A DNA stretch of 9,591 nt, taken from NCBI GenBank assembly GCA_900545035.1, contig UQXM01000069.1, forward strand, positions 1-9,591. Direction: 5' to 3'. Shown piece by piece: positions 1 to 6,166 of the stretch (positions are counted from its first letter, which is position 1; every line of letters starts with the position of its first letter). A program made the position numbers and the translations under genes. The DNA is from an uncultured Fusobacterium sp. (GTDB taxonomy: Bacteria > Fusobacteriota > Fusobacteriia > Fusobacteriales > Fusobacteriaceae). The notes under the pieces are model-generated. The model searched no databases, was not told the origin of the DNA, and saw nothing but the letters and a program-made list of their open reading frames with translations.

Positions 1-6
1 CTTTCT

Positions 7-57
7 AAAAAAAGTGTATAAATGCTTATAATTAATTATACATATTACTTACACTTT
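7..57 (-). terminator. Nested inverted repeat with T run: attenuator or terminator
   Basis: On the minus strand AAAGTGTA (57-50) pairs with TACACTTT (18-11), and the As at 13-7 provide a run of seven Ts that overlaps and follows the stem. Between the arms is the perfect 14-bp palindrome TATAATTAATTATA (27-40), flanked by ATG/CAT, almost exactly concentric with the arms. It starts about 20 bases after the predicted transcription start near 76. It could end a short RNA of about 70 bases or act as a leader structure for a gene beyond the edge. The inner part is A/T only, so its stability is low. Confidence 0.4.
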
Positions 58-82
58 CCATTTTATTTATTATCTTATTTTA

Positions 83-111
83 AATATAGCTCAAACTTTT
101 TAAAAAGTCAA
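83..111 (-). promoter_or_regulatory. Predicted promoter reading toward the left edge
   Basis: TTGACT (minus strand, 111-106), a 17-base spacer and TATATT (88-83) match the sigma-70 consensus at 5 of 6 bases each with ideal spacing. It lies just past the terminator of the Bax inhibitor-1 gene and would start a transcript near 76 running off the left edge. The stretch 1-190 has no open frame of note; it holds this promoter and the inverted repeat downstream. Confidence 0.6.
95..108. promoter_or_regulatory. 14-bp palindrome inside the left-edge promoter
   Basis: ACTTTTTAAAAAGT is a perfect palindrome filling most of the spacer between the -35 and -10 boxes and touching the -35 box. Outer arms AGCTC (88-92) and GAGCT (114-118) are roughly concentric with it. 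The placement suits a repressor site, but an A/T-only core of ten bases has a fair chance of arising in such AT-rich DNA. Confidence 0.35.
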
Positions 112-190
112 TAGAGCTTTTAATTTATATGTATTAAAAGAAAAATATTTTTGGATTTTTCTGTAATTATGCTTAAAAAAATTCAGATAT

Positions 191-228
191 AAAAAACAGG
201 ATTACTGTTTTTTAATTTACAGTAATCC
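191..228 (-). terminator. Intrinsic terminator after the Bax inhibitor-1 gene
   Basis: On the minus strand GGATTACTGT (228-219) pairs perfectly with ACAGTAATCC (208-199) across a 10-base loop, followed by TG and six Ts (196-191). It begins 24 bases past the stop codon and closes the transcription unit. No comparable hairpin is seen between the genes upstream. Confidence 0.88.
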
Positions 229-252
229 CATTTTATACTTATTATTTATATT

Positions 253-945
253 CTATTTTTTTCTTGAGAATATTCTCAAAAGATACAGGAACAGATTTAT
301 AAAATCAAGATAAAGTTCCAATGCACCTACAACACCAAGTTTTCCTGCAAGTTCTTCGTCCCCGTCAGCCATTTGATAAGCCATATTTTTAATTCTGTTT
401 ACATCGTAAGCAATCAGAGCCGAGAAAATTACAACTCCCAAAATTGTAACAGCCCAGTAAAGAGCAGGAGCACCTATGAAAATATTAATCAAACTCATAA
501 TAATCAGAGAAATAATTCCTGTTCTTAAAAATCCTCCGTAATGGCTCAAATCTTCATTTGTCATATAACCATATACAGCTATTACAGCAAACATTACTAT
601 TGTTGTAAGAAGAGTGTATCCTATTACCCACAAATCTCCTATAAACATACCCACTACTGTAAAGACAAGCCCGTTCAGGAATGAATAAAAGAAAAACATA
701 AGTTTAGCCGAAGTTACAGAAGTTTTCTGTATTCTGAATGAAAACACCATTACAGTGATAAACTCCAAAATAATAATAGGTGTATAAAATTTTCCTATAT
801 AATAAGCCAGTGTTATATTTTCAGTAAAAATAATGTATGCAGGAATTGCAAAAGTAATCAGAAGTCCAAGCACCATATAAGTAAAAGATGTTCTCAGCAA
901 TTTGTTGCTCGCTGTTATATCAACATAACCTTGTTCGTTGTACAT
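253..945 (-). CDS. Bax inhibitor-1 / YetJ family membrane protein
   Basis: This 230-residue protein has seven hydrophobic segments (roughly 20-40, 46-68, 82-102, 106-127, 140-158, 162-180 and 208-225) and belongs to the Bax inhibitor-1 (TMBIM, UPF0005) family of inner-membrane proteins. Bacillus subtilis YetJ of this family is a pH-sensitive calcium leak channel whose pore is controlled by two aspartates. Equivalent aspartates are seen here in IAYDVNRIK (D181) and LELYLDFINLFLYLL (D214). The physiological role in bacteria is poorly settled; YbhL and YccA are Escherichia coli relatives, and YccA interacts with FtsH. The ATG at 945 has a textbook AGGAGGT eight bases upstream. The gene has its own likely promoter with a palindrome over the -10 box and is followed by an intrinsic terminator, so it can form a single-gene unit. 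It ends with a TAG. Confidence 0.92.
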   Translation of the reverse strand: MYNEQGYVDITASNKLLRTSFTYMVLGLLITFAIPAYIIFTENITLAYYIGKFYTPIIILEFITVMVFSFRIQKTSVTSAKLMFFFYSFLNGLVFTVVGMFIGDLWVIGYTLLTTIVMFAVIAVYGYMTNEDLSHYGGFLRTGIISLIIMSLINIFIGAPALYWAVTILGVVIFSALIAYDVNRIKNMAYQMADGDEELAGKLGVVGALELYLDFINLFLYLLRIFSRKK

Positions 946-984
946 AATTTTGTACCTCCTTTTTCATAAATAAAAAATCTTTTT

Positions 985-1006
985 ATGTAGCTCAATTATA
1001 CTACAT
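985..1006. promoter_or_regulatory. Palindrome over the -10 box, possible operator
   Basis: ATGTAG and CTACAT form a perfect 6-bp inverted repeat around a 10-base centre that contains the TATAAT box. Its position suits an operator where a repressor would block the polymerase. On the plus strand it is followed by T-rich sequence, so a weak terminator is another reading, but no plus-strand gene needs one. Confidence 0.4.
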
Positions 1007-1023
1007 TTTTCTGTTTTTTTCTA
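995..1023 (-). promoter_or_regulatory. Predicted promoter of the Bax inhibitor-1 gene
   Basis: A perfect TATAAT (minus strand, 1000-995) has a weaker -35 candidate TAGAAA (1023-1018) with a 17-base spacer. The start would fall near 988, giving a leader of roughly 43 bases that contains the strong AGGAGGT ribosome site (960-954). The -10 box sits inside a palindrome (985-1006). Confidence 0.55.
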
Positions 1024-1045
1024 TTTTTTAAAATTTTATTTTTTA

Positions 1046-1432
1046 TTATTTTTCATAAATTTCAAGAGGAAGTTTGTCAGGGTCTGTAAAAAATGTAAAT
1101 CTTTTTCCTGTTATTTCATCTGTTCTCACAGGCTCTGTAACAACACCTTTTTCTGTAAGATATCTTACAGCCTCTTCAATATCGTCAACTTCAAAAGACA
1201 GATGTCTTAAACCTCTTGCTTCCGGACGATTTACTCTTTCGGGAGGATTTGGAAATGAAAAAAGTTCTATCTGATAAATTCCCCCCACTTTTAAATCAAG
1301 TTTGTAAGAATTTCTCTCTGCTCTGTAAGTTTCCTTTTCTATCTCAAATCCCAAAATTTCCGTATAGAATTTTTTTGATTTCTCATAGTCGGAACAGATA
1401 ACTGCCACATGATGTATTCTGTTAAAAATCAT
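1046..1432 (-). CDS. YaeR-like VOC (glyoxalase I-related) metalloprotein
   Basis: This 128-residue protein belongs to the vicinal oxygen chelate superfamily and matches the Escherichia coli YaeR / SMU1112c type (also named GloA2) nearly end to end. Shared segments include HHVAVICSDYEKSKKFY (7-23), YQIELFSFPNPPERVNRPEA (53-72), GLRHLSFEVDDI (74-85), KRFTFFTDPD (110-119) and LPLEIYE (121-127). H8, E56, H77 and E124 stand where VOC enzymes bind their metal, so a metal-dependent lyase or isomerase fold is likely. The YaeR group has no settled substrate; annotation as lactoylglutathione lyase would overreach. An AAAGGAT ribosome site lies about 9 bases before the ATG at 1432. The gene is 61 bases from the methyltransferase and probably has its own promoter. 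Confidence 0.92.
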   Translation of the reverse strand: MIFNRIHHVAVICSDYEKSKKFYTEILGFEIEKETYRAERNSYKLDLKVGGIYQIELFSFPNPPERVNRPEARGLRHLSFEVDDIEEAVRYLTEKGVVTEPVRTDEITGKRFTFFTDPDKLPLEIYEK

Positions 1433-1492
1433 TTTTCAATATCCTTTCTTTATTGCTTAATTTATTTCATTTTTATTTATAATTTTCTTATT

Positions 1493-1522
1493 ATTATACT
1501 GTAACAGAAAAAATATTTTCAA
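1493..1522 (-). promoter_or_regulatory. Predicted promoter of the VOC gene
   Basis: On the minus strand TTGAAA (1522-1517), an 18-base spacer and a perfect TATAAT (1498-1493) lie in the last codons of the methyltransferase; the TATAAT overlaps its stop. Transcription would start near 1486, leaving a leader of about 54 bases before the ATG at 1432. This would let the VOC gene be transcribed apart from the polA run. AT-rich sequence makes chance matches common, so this is moderate evidence. Confidence 0.5.
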
Positions 1523-2948
1523 AATATCTGTTTATTTCATTTTGTGCTTCATCAGAATATTTTTCTATCTGCTTTTTTACAAGAGTTTCAATATATTCAA
1601 TTTCATTTTTGTTTTCTGGATAATATACAGGCACTTCTTTCACCGGCGTTGTATAAAACTCCAAATTATATCCTTTTGATTTTCCATTATTTTTATACCA
1701 CTCATAAAAAATTTCAGAATTGAGATAACCGAGGATATAGAAAATATTAAAAGAACTGTTTTTTAATGTAAGATAATATATGTCTGCACTGCCGAAAAAT
1801 TCTCCCTTATGATAAGCAAAATAGTTTGTTCTGCATCTCTGTCTTGCAAGAATTTTTTCTCCTGACATAATATTTTCATCTCTGCCCCATGAAAGTTCAT
1901 ACCATTTATGAGTCCCTTTTACAACCTCTCTTCTTTTTTCCAGTATATCTTTATATGGAAAAAATATCTCTTTCAGTTCCTCTGAAGTGTTTCTCCCTCT
2001 TGGAATATAATATATCCAAAAATCATTTTCTTTCTTACAGCTGTATTTAAAAATATCTTTATTTTTGTAAAAAGGTTTCAGATATTTTCCGAAATTTTCC
2101 TTATATGTTTTCGTAATAAAAGCTTTATCACAGCCGCTTACAATTCCCTGATTGATATTTACAATATCTTCTAATTTGTAATTGCTTTTTTCTTTTAATT
2201 TTCTGTTAAAAATACGGCTTTTATCATCAATAAGAATTATATTTCCTTTTTCGTCATAAAGATTTTTGTTTTTAACAGAAAATTTTTTTTCCTCTTTTTC
2301 TGTATCAACAATAAAATTTTCATTTTCAATTTTTTCTTTTTCAAAATTTTCTTGATTTTTTCTCCATGAAAAAATCATATTATGCTGTCCCGGAGCATCT
2401 TTGAATATTGAAATATTGTAATCTACAATATGAGTGAAATGTCCTTCATCTCTCAACTTTTTTCTGAGAATCCCTGCTCCGTCAGCTTTCAGCCAATAAT
2501 TTGTGGTTACATATACCAAAATCCCTTTATTTTCTAAAATATCAATCCCTTTTTCTATAAAAAAATAGAAATAATCCATTTTGGCTTCATAATATTTTTT
2601 TCCGAATTCACTTTCTTTTAATTTTCTGAAAATACTTTGATGATTTTTTTCTCCCAGATATGGAGGATTGCCTATTACAACATTATATTTTATATTTTTT
2701 TCGCTGAGAAGCGAATCTTCGTTAAAAACCAAAATTTCTCCCTGAAGATTATATCTTTTTAATATATCTTTTCCGTCTCGTTTATATATTTCGAGAGCTT
2801 CCTCATCAATATCATATCCTCTTATCCAGTTTGAATTGAAATAATATTTTCCTGTTATTTTTTTTGAAAGTTCTATAAGTTTTACAAGCATTATAAGAAG
2901 AAGATTTCCCGTTCCGCAGGAAAGGTCTGCAACCCTTAAATTTTCCAA
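1494..2948 (-). CDS. Methyltransferase catalytic and specificity fragment
   Basis: This is the long downstream part of the split methyltransferase, 484 codons counted from a TTG at 2948. That TTG has no ribosome site at useful distance and is probably not a real start. Visible motifs are SAM-binding motif I, ADLSCGTGNLL (7-17); an acidic motif II, GYDIDEEA (44-51); catalytic motif IV, GNPPY (93-97); KMDYFYFF (123-130); and VYVTTNYWLKADGA (145-158). A TaqI-type C-terminal specificity domain starts near residue 258 with INQGIVSGCDKAFI (265-278) and includes LARQRCRTNYFAYH (367-380) and FFGSADIYYLT (384-394). The recognition site cannot be predicted. Without the N-terminal motif X this fragment alone would probably be inactive. 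Confidence 0.9.
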   Translation of the reverse strand: MENLRVADLSCGTGNLLLIMLVKLIELSKKITGKYYFNSNWIRGYDIDEEALEIYKRDGKDILKRYNLQGEILVFNEDSLLSEKNIKYNVVIGNPPYLGEKNHQSIFRKLKESEFGKKYYEAKMDYFYFFIEKGIDILENKGILVYVTTNYWLKADGAGILRKKLRDEGHFTHIVDYNISIFKDAPGQHNMIFSWRKNQENFEKEKIENENFIVDTEKEEKKFSVKNKNLYDEKGNIILIDDKSRIFNRKLKEKSNYKLEDIVNINQGIVSGCDKAFITKTYKENFGKYLKPFYKNKDIFKYSCKKENDFWIYYIPRGRNTSEELKEIFFPYKDILEKRREVVKGTHKWYELSWGRDENIMSGEKILARQRCRTNYFAYHKGEFFGSADIYYLTLKNSSFNIFYILGYLNSEIFYEWYKNNGKSKGYNLEFYTTPVKEVPVYYPENKNEIEYIETLVKKQIEKYSDEAQNEINRYFENIFSVTV

Positions 2949-3052
2949 TTTTTTTCTGTATATTCTCCGCAGAAATAATTTTTAACTGCAAAATCTGTAA
3001 TGATATCTGCATATACAAACGGCGTATACACTTTATAATTTGTTATTCCCAT
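2936..3052 (-). CDS. Methyltransferase N-terminal fragment with motif X
   Basis: This 38-codon frame is the 5' end of the split methyltransferase. Its sequence starts MGITNYKVYTPFVYADIITD. The YTPxxxAxxI pattern (residues 9-18) is methyltransferase motif X, which helps hold S-adenosylmethionine and normally stands some 25-40 residues before motif I. That motif, the TGATG junction with murJ and the GAGGTG ribosome site together show this is the real start of the gene. After K34 the frame reads NWKI and stops. Confidence 0.85.
   Translation of the reverse strand: MGITNYKVYTPFVYADIITDFAVKNYFCGEYTEKNWKI
2949..2955 (-). other. A7 homopolymer at the methyltransferase frameshift
   Basis: On the coding strand the junction reads ACAGAAAAAAATTGG. 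Frame 0 reads GAA AAA AAT and stops four codons later. Moving back one base after the As gives TTG GAA AAT, the methyltransferase frame. The tract therefore looks like an A8 that has lost one base. In frame it also contains A AAA AAT, a pattern of the X XXY YYZ type used in -1 ribosomal slippage. A weak five-pair hairpin can be drawn 11 bases downstream (2922-2936), which is poor support for programmed frameshifting. Confidence 0.8.
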
Positions 3053-4512
3053 CAGAACACCTCTAATTTTTTCTTATAAAGTGTGTATCCCCAAAAAGCC
3101 ATATATACTGCACTGAACACAACAAGTTTTAAAATAATGTTTTTTATATAAAAACTTGCCAGTACAGCAGCAAAAGAACTTCCCAAAACTTTCAATAAAA
3201 ATATTCCCACATGATTTAAATTCATATTTATATATTTTTTTCTGAAAGTATGCAGAAGCAGTGAAAAGTTTACCATTGCAGCTATTGATGTTGAAAGAGC
3301 CAGTCCTTTATACTGCAGAGTTTTTATAAACAGCATATTCAAAATAATATTTATTGCAATGGAAAGGATTGAAAATTTTACAGGATCTCTGCTGTTTTTC
3401 ATTCCGTAAAAAGCTCTTGTCATAAGATGAATTGCTGTATAAAAATAAAGTCCCAGTGAATAATACAACAGAGAATCCGATGTTATCTCAACAGCTCTCT
3501 TGCTGAACTGTCCATATTCAAAAATAAGTCTTACCACATCTGTTGCATACACTGTAAGAACTATTGTAGACGGAACAACCAAAAACAGCAGTATATTAAG
3601 TCCTTTCTTAATATCTTCCTCCACAGCTTCAAAATCTTTATTCACAATTTTTTTTGAAAGAGCAGGATATATTACAGTGGAAATTGATATTCCGAATACA
3701 CCTATCGGCAGATTATAAATTCTTGTTGCATTTTCCAGAGCAGATACTCCACCTGTTTCCAGATATGAAGCAAAAAACTGGTCAACTATTGTGTTAAACT
3801 GTCTTGCAACAATTCCCACAAGCATCGGAAGCATCAGATAAAAAATTCTTTTAATATATACATCTTTAAAATCTATTTTTAATCTGTATATTCCTGCCCG
3901 TTTAAAAAACTGTGGAAGTACAATCACAAGCTGTAAAAATCCTCCGAACAATACTCCGTATGCCATAGCTTTTATTCCGTAAGTTTTCCCGAAAAATATC
4001 GCTCCTCCCAATATTGCCAAATTAAAAAATATTGAAGTGGAAGCAGGGACAGCAAAACATTTAAAATTATTAAGAATCGCTCCTATCATTCCTGCAAGGC
4101 TTATAAAAATAAAATAACACGACATTATTTTTAACAAGTCAGAAGCTATTATTTTTGTTTCATCTGAAAATCCGTTTACAATAACAGCAATAATTTCATC
4201 TGAAAATATTATCATTCCCACAGAAACAATAACAGAAAAAATAAAAACTATATTTAAAATGGAAAAAATAAATTTTTTCCCCTCTTCCTCTCCCTCTTTT
4301 CCGACCTTTTCATTATAAAGAGGGATAAAAGATGTTCCCAATGCTCCCTCTCCCAAAAGCTGTCTGAAAAAATTGCTTATTTTAAAAGCACTAAAAAATG
4401 CATCTGTTCCCGCAGATGCACCAAAATAATAAGCTACCACAACACTTCTGGCAAGTCCCAAAACCCTGCTCACAAGTGTTATAAGCATTACAAAAATTCC
4501 GCTCTTAAACAT
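3052..4512 (-). CDS. murJ: Lipid II flippase MurJ (MviN)
   Basis: MurJ moves the lipid-linked peptidoglycan precursor lipid II from the inner to the outer face of the cytoplasmic membrane, an essential step in wall synthesis. The 486-residue protein is a string of hydrophobic segments that fits the 13-14 helix MOP-superfamily fold. The family N terminus is clear: SRVLGLAR (15-22) with R16 and R22, FGASAGTDAFF with D37, and NFFRQLLGEGALGTSFIPLY (47-66) with R50. These match the charged residues lining the cavity of Escherichia coli MurJ (R18, R24, D39, R52). The start is fixed by a near-perfect GGAGGA five bases before the ATG at 4512, which shares one base with the scpA stop. The gene ends TGATG, the A being shared with the methyltransferase start, so these genes are probably translated in relay. 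No internal terminator is seen. Confidence 0.97.
   Translation of the reverse strand: MFKSGIFVMLITLVSRVLGLARSVVVAYYFGASAGTDAFFSAFKISNFFRQLLGEGALGTSFIPLYNEKVGKEGEEEGKKFIFSILNIVFIFSVIVSVGMIIFSDEIIAVIVNGFSDETKIIASDLLKIMSCYFIFISLAGMIGAILNNFKCFAVPASTSIFFNLAILGGAIFFGKTYGIKAMAYGVLFGGFLQLVIVLPQFFKRAGIYRLKIDFKDVYIKRIFYLMLPMLVGIVARQFNTIVDQFFASYLETGGVSALENATRIYNLPIGVFGISISTVIYPALSKKIVNKDFEAVEEDIKKGLNILLFLVVPSTIVLTVYATDVVRLIFEYGQFSKRAVEITSDSLLYYSLGLYFYTAIHLMTRAFYGMKNSRDPVKFSILSIAINIILNMLFIKTLQYKGLALSTSIAAMVNFSLLLHTFRKKYINMNLNHVGIFLLKVLGSSFAAVLASFYIKNIILKLVVFSAVYMAFWGYTLYKKKLEVF
3058..3063 (-). promoter_or_regulatory. Ribosome binding site of the methyltransferase
   Basis: GAGGTG, five bases before the ATG at 3052, lies in the last codons of murJ. 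It is a good Shine-Dalgarno match and settles that translation starts at 3052, upstream of the frameshift, and not at the TTG at 2948. Confidence 0.75.
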
Positions 4513-5234
4513 TATTCCTCCGCTCTCTTTATAAAGATATTTCCCTCGTTGTTTATAATATCAATTTTCCCCTCTTTATAAATATCCAATACAGCCAGAA
4601 AAATATATACAAGATGCATTCTGTTTTCTGCCCTTGAAAAAATCTCATCGAGAGAAAGAATTTTTTCATAAAGAAGAACTTTTATTTTTTCTATCTCATC
4701 ATCAATCGAATATATTTTTTCATATTTTATCTCTATTATCTCTTCATTGATAACTTTCAGATATTTTTTATAGTTGTTGAAAATATCCTCTGCTTTCAGA
4801 GAATTTAAATCATATTCTTTGGACTCAACCTTTCTGATTTTTCTGCCCTCTCCTCTTGAGTAAGCAATATTGTATTCGCTCCCCATAAGATTTATTTTTT
4901 CGGCAGCTTCTTTGAAAAGTTTGTAGTCTTCCAATCTTTGCTTTAAAACTTTTTCTTTTTCTGCTTCTTTTTCAATATTAAGAACTGAAACAGCTTTTAT
5001 CTCAAGAAGTTCTGTTGCTGTAATCAAAAATTCCACTTTTATTTCAAGATTATCTTTTTTTGAATGATTTATTACAGCTAAATATTCATCAATAATCTGT
5101 GAAATCTTTACTTCTGAAATTTTTAATTTTTTCTTATCGATAAGATACAACAGAAGTTCCAAAGGTCCTTCAAAATTATCTATTTTTAAAGTAATATTAT
5201 TTTTATTTTCTATATTTTTTTCCCTATTTTCCAT
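4512..5234 (-). CDS. scpA: Segregation and condensation protein A (kleisin)
   Basis: ScpA is the kleisin subunit that bridges SMC head domains and, with ScpB, forms the bacterial condensin that compacts and separates chromosomes. The 240-residue protein has the N-terminal kleisin signature FEGPLELLLYLI (21-32), the second conserved helix EFLITATELLEIKA (68-81), a charged variable middle, and a C-terminal winged-helix segment around HLVYIFLAVLDIYKEGKI (207-224) that would contact an SMC head. I chose the ATG at 5234 because it has a GGAG upstream and gives the normal distance to FEGPL. An ATG at 5261 would add nine residues with a weaker ribosome site. The start overlaps the ribF end by 11 bases and the TAA stop overlaps the murJ ATG (TAATG). 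scpB, the usual next gene, is not in the window, so it must lie elsewhere or be missing. Confidence 0.95.
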   Translation of the reverse strand: MENREKNIENKNNITLKIDNFEGPLELLLYLIDKKKLKISEVKISQIIDEYLAVINHSKKDNLEIKVEFLITATELLEIKAVSVLNIEKEAEKEKVLKQRLEDYKLFKEAAEKINLMGSEYNIAYSRGEGRKIRKVESKEYDLNSLKAEDIFNNYKKYLKVINEEIIEIKYEKIYSIDDEIEKIKVLLYEKILSLDEIFSRAENRMHLVYIFLAVLDIYKEGKIDIINNEGNIFIKRAEE

Positions 5235-6156
5235 CAGAATATTTTCTCCAGTTTTCCACATCTTGTTTTATTCCAAGTTTTAAATCTTCAAAAGAATCGA
5301 ATTTCTTTTCTGCTCTCATAAAATGTTCGATATTTACAAAAATTCTTTTTCCGTAAAGGTCTCCAGAAAAATCAAGAATATGTACTTCCACACTAAGTTC
5401 TCCCGGTTTCAGAGTAGGATTTTTTCCAATATTTATAACAGAAGAACGGCTTTCTCTCTCTCCCTCTATCACTGTGCTTCCTCCGAAAATTCCGAAAGGA
5501 GGATATACTTTGTTCACAACTTTCAAATTGGCTGTGGGAAATCCCAGCATTCTTCCATATTTTTTCCCGTGCTCCACAACTTCCGAAATAAGAAAAGGTC
5601 TGCCAAGAAATCTGTTTGCCTTTTCAAGTTCTCCGTTAAGAATAAGGTTTCTTATAAGTGTTGAGCTCAAAATCTCTCCGTCAGATATAACAGGAGAAAA
5701 CTCATTAACGGCAAAACCTTTTTTCTCACATACTTCTTTCAGATACTCTGTGTTTCCTGCTCCTTTGTCCCCAAAAGTATAATTAAATCCAACAAAAATT
5801 TCTTTTGTTCCAAGAGAGTTTATTAAAATATCATCAATAAATTTCTCTCTGTCAAATTTTGCAAAGTCCATATCAAAAGTCTGGAGAACCACATAGTCCA
5901 CTCCCAACTCATTCAGAAGATAAAGTTTTTCTTCCAATGTATTTATCATCTTGGGTGCTCTTTCAGGAAATATTACTTCCAAAGGATGATTTGAAAATGT
6001 GAATACAACTGATACACCACCCATTTCTTTTGCTTTTCTCACAGCTTCCGATATAAGCATTCTGTGTCCTTTATGCACTCCGTCAAAAGTTCCCAAAGCC
6101 ACATAGCTGTTATTTAATTTTTCATTTCCTTTTAGAATATCTTTTATTATTTTCAT
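5224..6156 (-). CDS. ribF: Bifunctional riboflavin kinase / FAD synthetase
   Basis: RibF phosphorylates riboflavin to FMN and then adenylylates FMN to FAD in the cytoplasm. With the start at 6156 it has 310 residues, the usual length. The N-terminal nucleotidyltransferase domain carries GTFDGVHKGH (22-31), TFSNHPLE (53-60) and the SSTLIR segment (164-169), followed by LGRPF. The C-terminal flavokinase domain carries GRMLGFPTAN (201-210), INIGKNPT (241-248) and the SVEVHILDF segment with E257 (255-263). The frame is open upstream to 6198 inside whiA, but those residues do not resemble the family. The ATG at 6156 follows the whiA stop by 10 bases and has an AAAGGAG site, though with a rather long 13-base spacer. 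The 3' end overlaps scpA by 11 bases, which suggests coupled translation. Confidence 0.97.
   Translation of the reverse strand: MKIIKDILKGNEKLNNSYVALGTFDGVHKGHRMLISEAVRKAKEMGGVSVVFTFSNHPLEVIFPERAPKMINTLEEKLYLLNELGVDYVVLQTFDMDFAKFDREKFIDDILINSLGTKEIFVGFNYTFGDKGAGNTEYLKEVCEKKGFAVNEFSPVISDGEILSSTLIRNLILNGELEKANRFLGRPFLISEVVEHGKKYGRMLGFPTANLKVVNKVYPPFGIFGGSTVIEGERESRSSVINIGKNPTLKPGELSVEVHILDFSGDLYGKRIFVNIEHFMRAEKKFDSFEDLKLGIKQDVENWRKYSDGK
5246..5249 (-). promoter_or_regulatory. Ribosome binding site of scpA (start choice)
   Basis: GGAG inside the 3' end of ribF lies 11 bases before the ATG at 5234. The competing ATG at 5261 has only a weak GGAA at a similar distance. This favours the shorter 240-residue ScpA. 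Confidence 0.45.
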
Positions 6157-6166
6157 TTTTATATTT

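Larger units (their letters stand above)
1494..3052 (-). pseudogene. Eco57I/TaqI-type adenine DNA methyltransferase, frameshifted
   Basis: This gene would encode a gamma-class N6-adenine DNA methyltransferase of the Eco57I/TaqI-like group, which transfers a methyl group from S-adenosylmethionine to adenine in a specific DNA site. As written it is two reading frames. The true start is the ATG at 3052, overlapping the murJ stop (TGATG) and preceded by GAGGTG. Translation runs 38 codons to a TAA at 2936. The rest of the protein is in the -1 frame, open down to 1494. The frames meet at an A7 tract (2949-2955). One more A gives EKKLENLRVADLS and a continuous 519-residue protein with all expected motifs. 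No restriction endonuclease gene or specificity subunit is adjacent, so it is an orphan methylase or the methylase part of a separated system. The rest of the gene shows no decay. A sequencing error, phase variation or frameshifting would each leave the gene usable, so calling it dead is not safe. Confidence 0.85.

Noticed and set aside
985..1020. Plus-strand terminator from the 22-bp palindrome and following T runs
   Set aside because: There is no plus-strand gene upstream, and the same sequence fits better as promoter plus operator on the minus strand.
2946..2948. TTG as the true start of a shorter methyltransferase
   Set aside because: The nearest GGAG is 16 bases upstream, too far, and the product would lack motif X, which is present in the other frame just upstream with a proper start and ribosome site.
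2812..3018. A third minus-strand frame of 68 codons across the methyltransferase frameshift
   Set aside because: It starts inside the motif X segment in a frame unrelated to either methyltransferase part, and its product resembles nothing. The two real parts account for the sequence.
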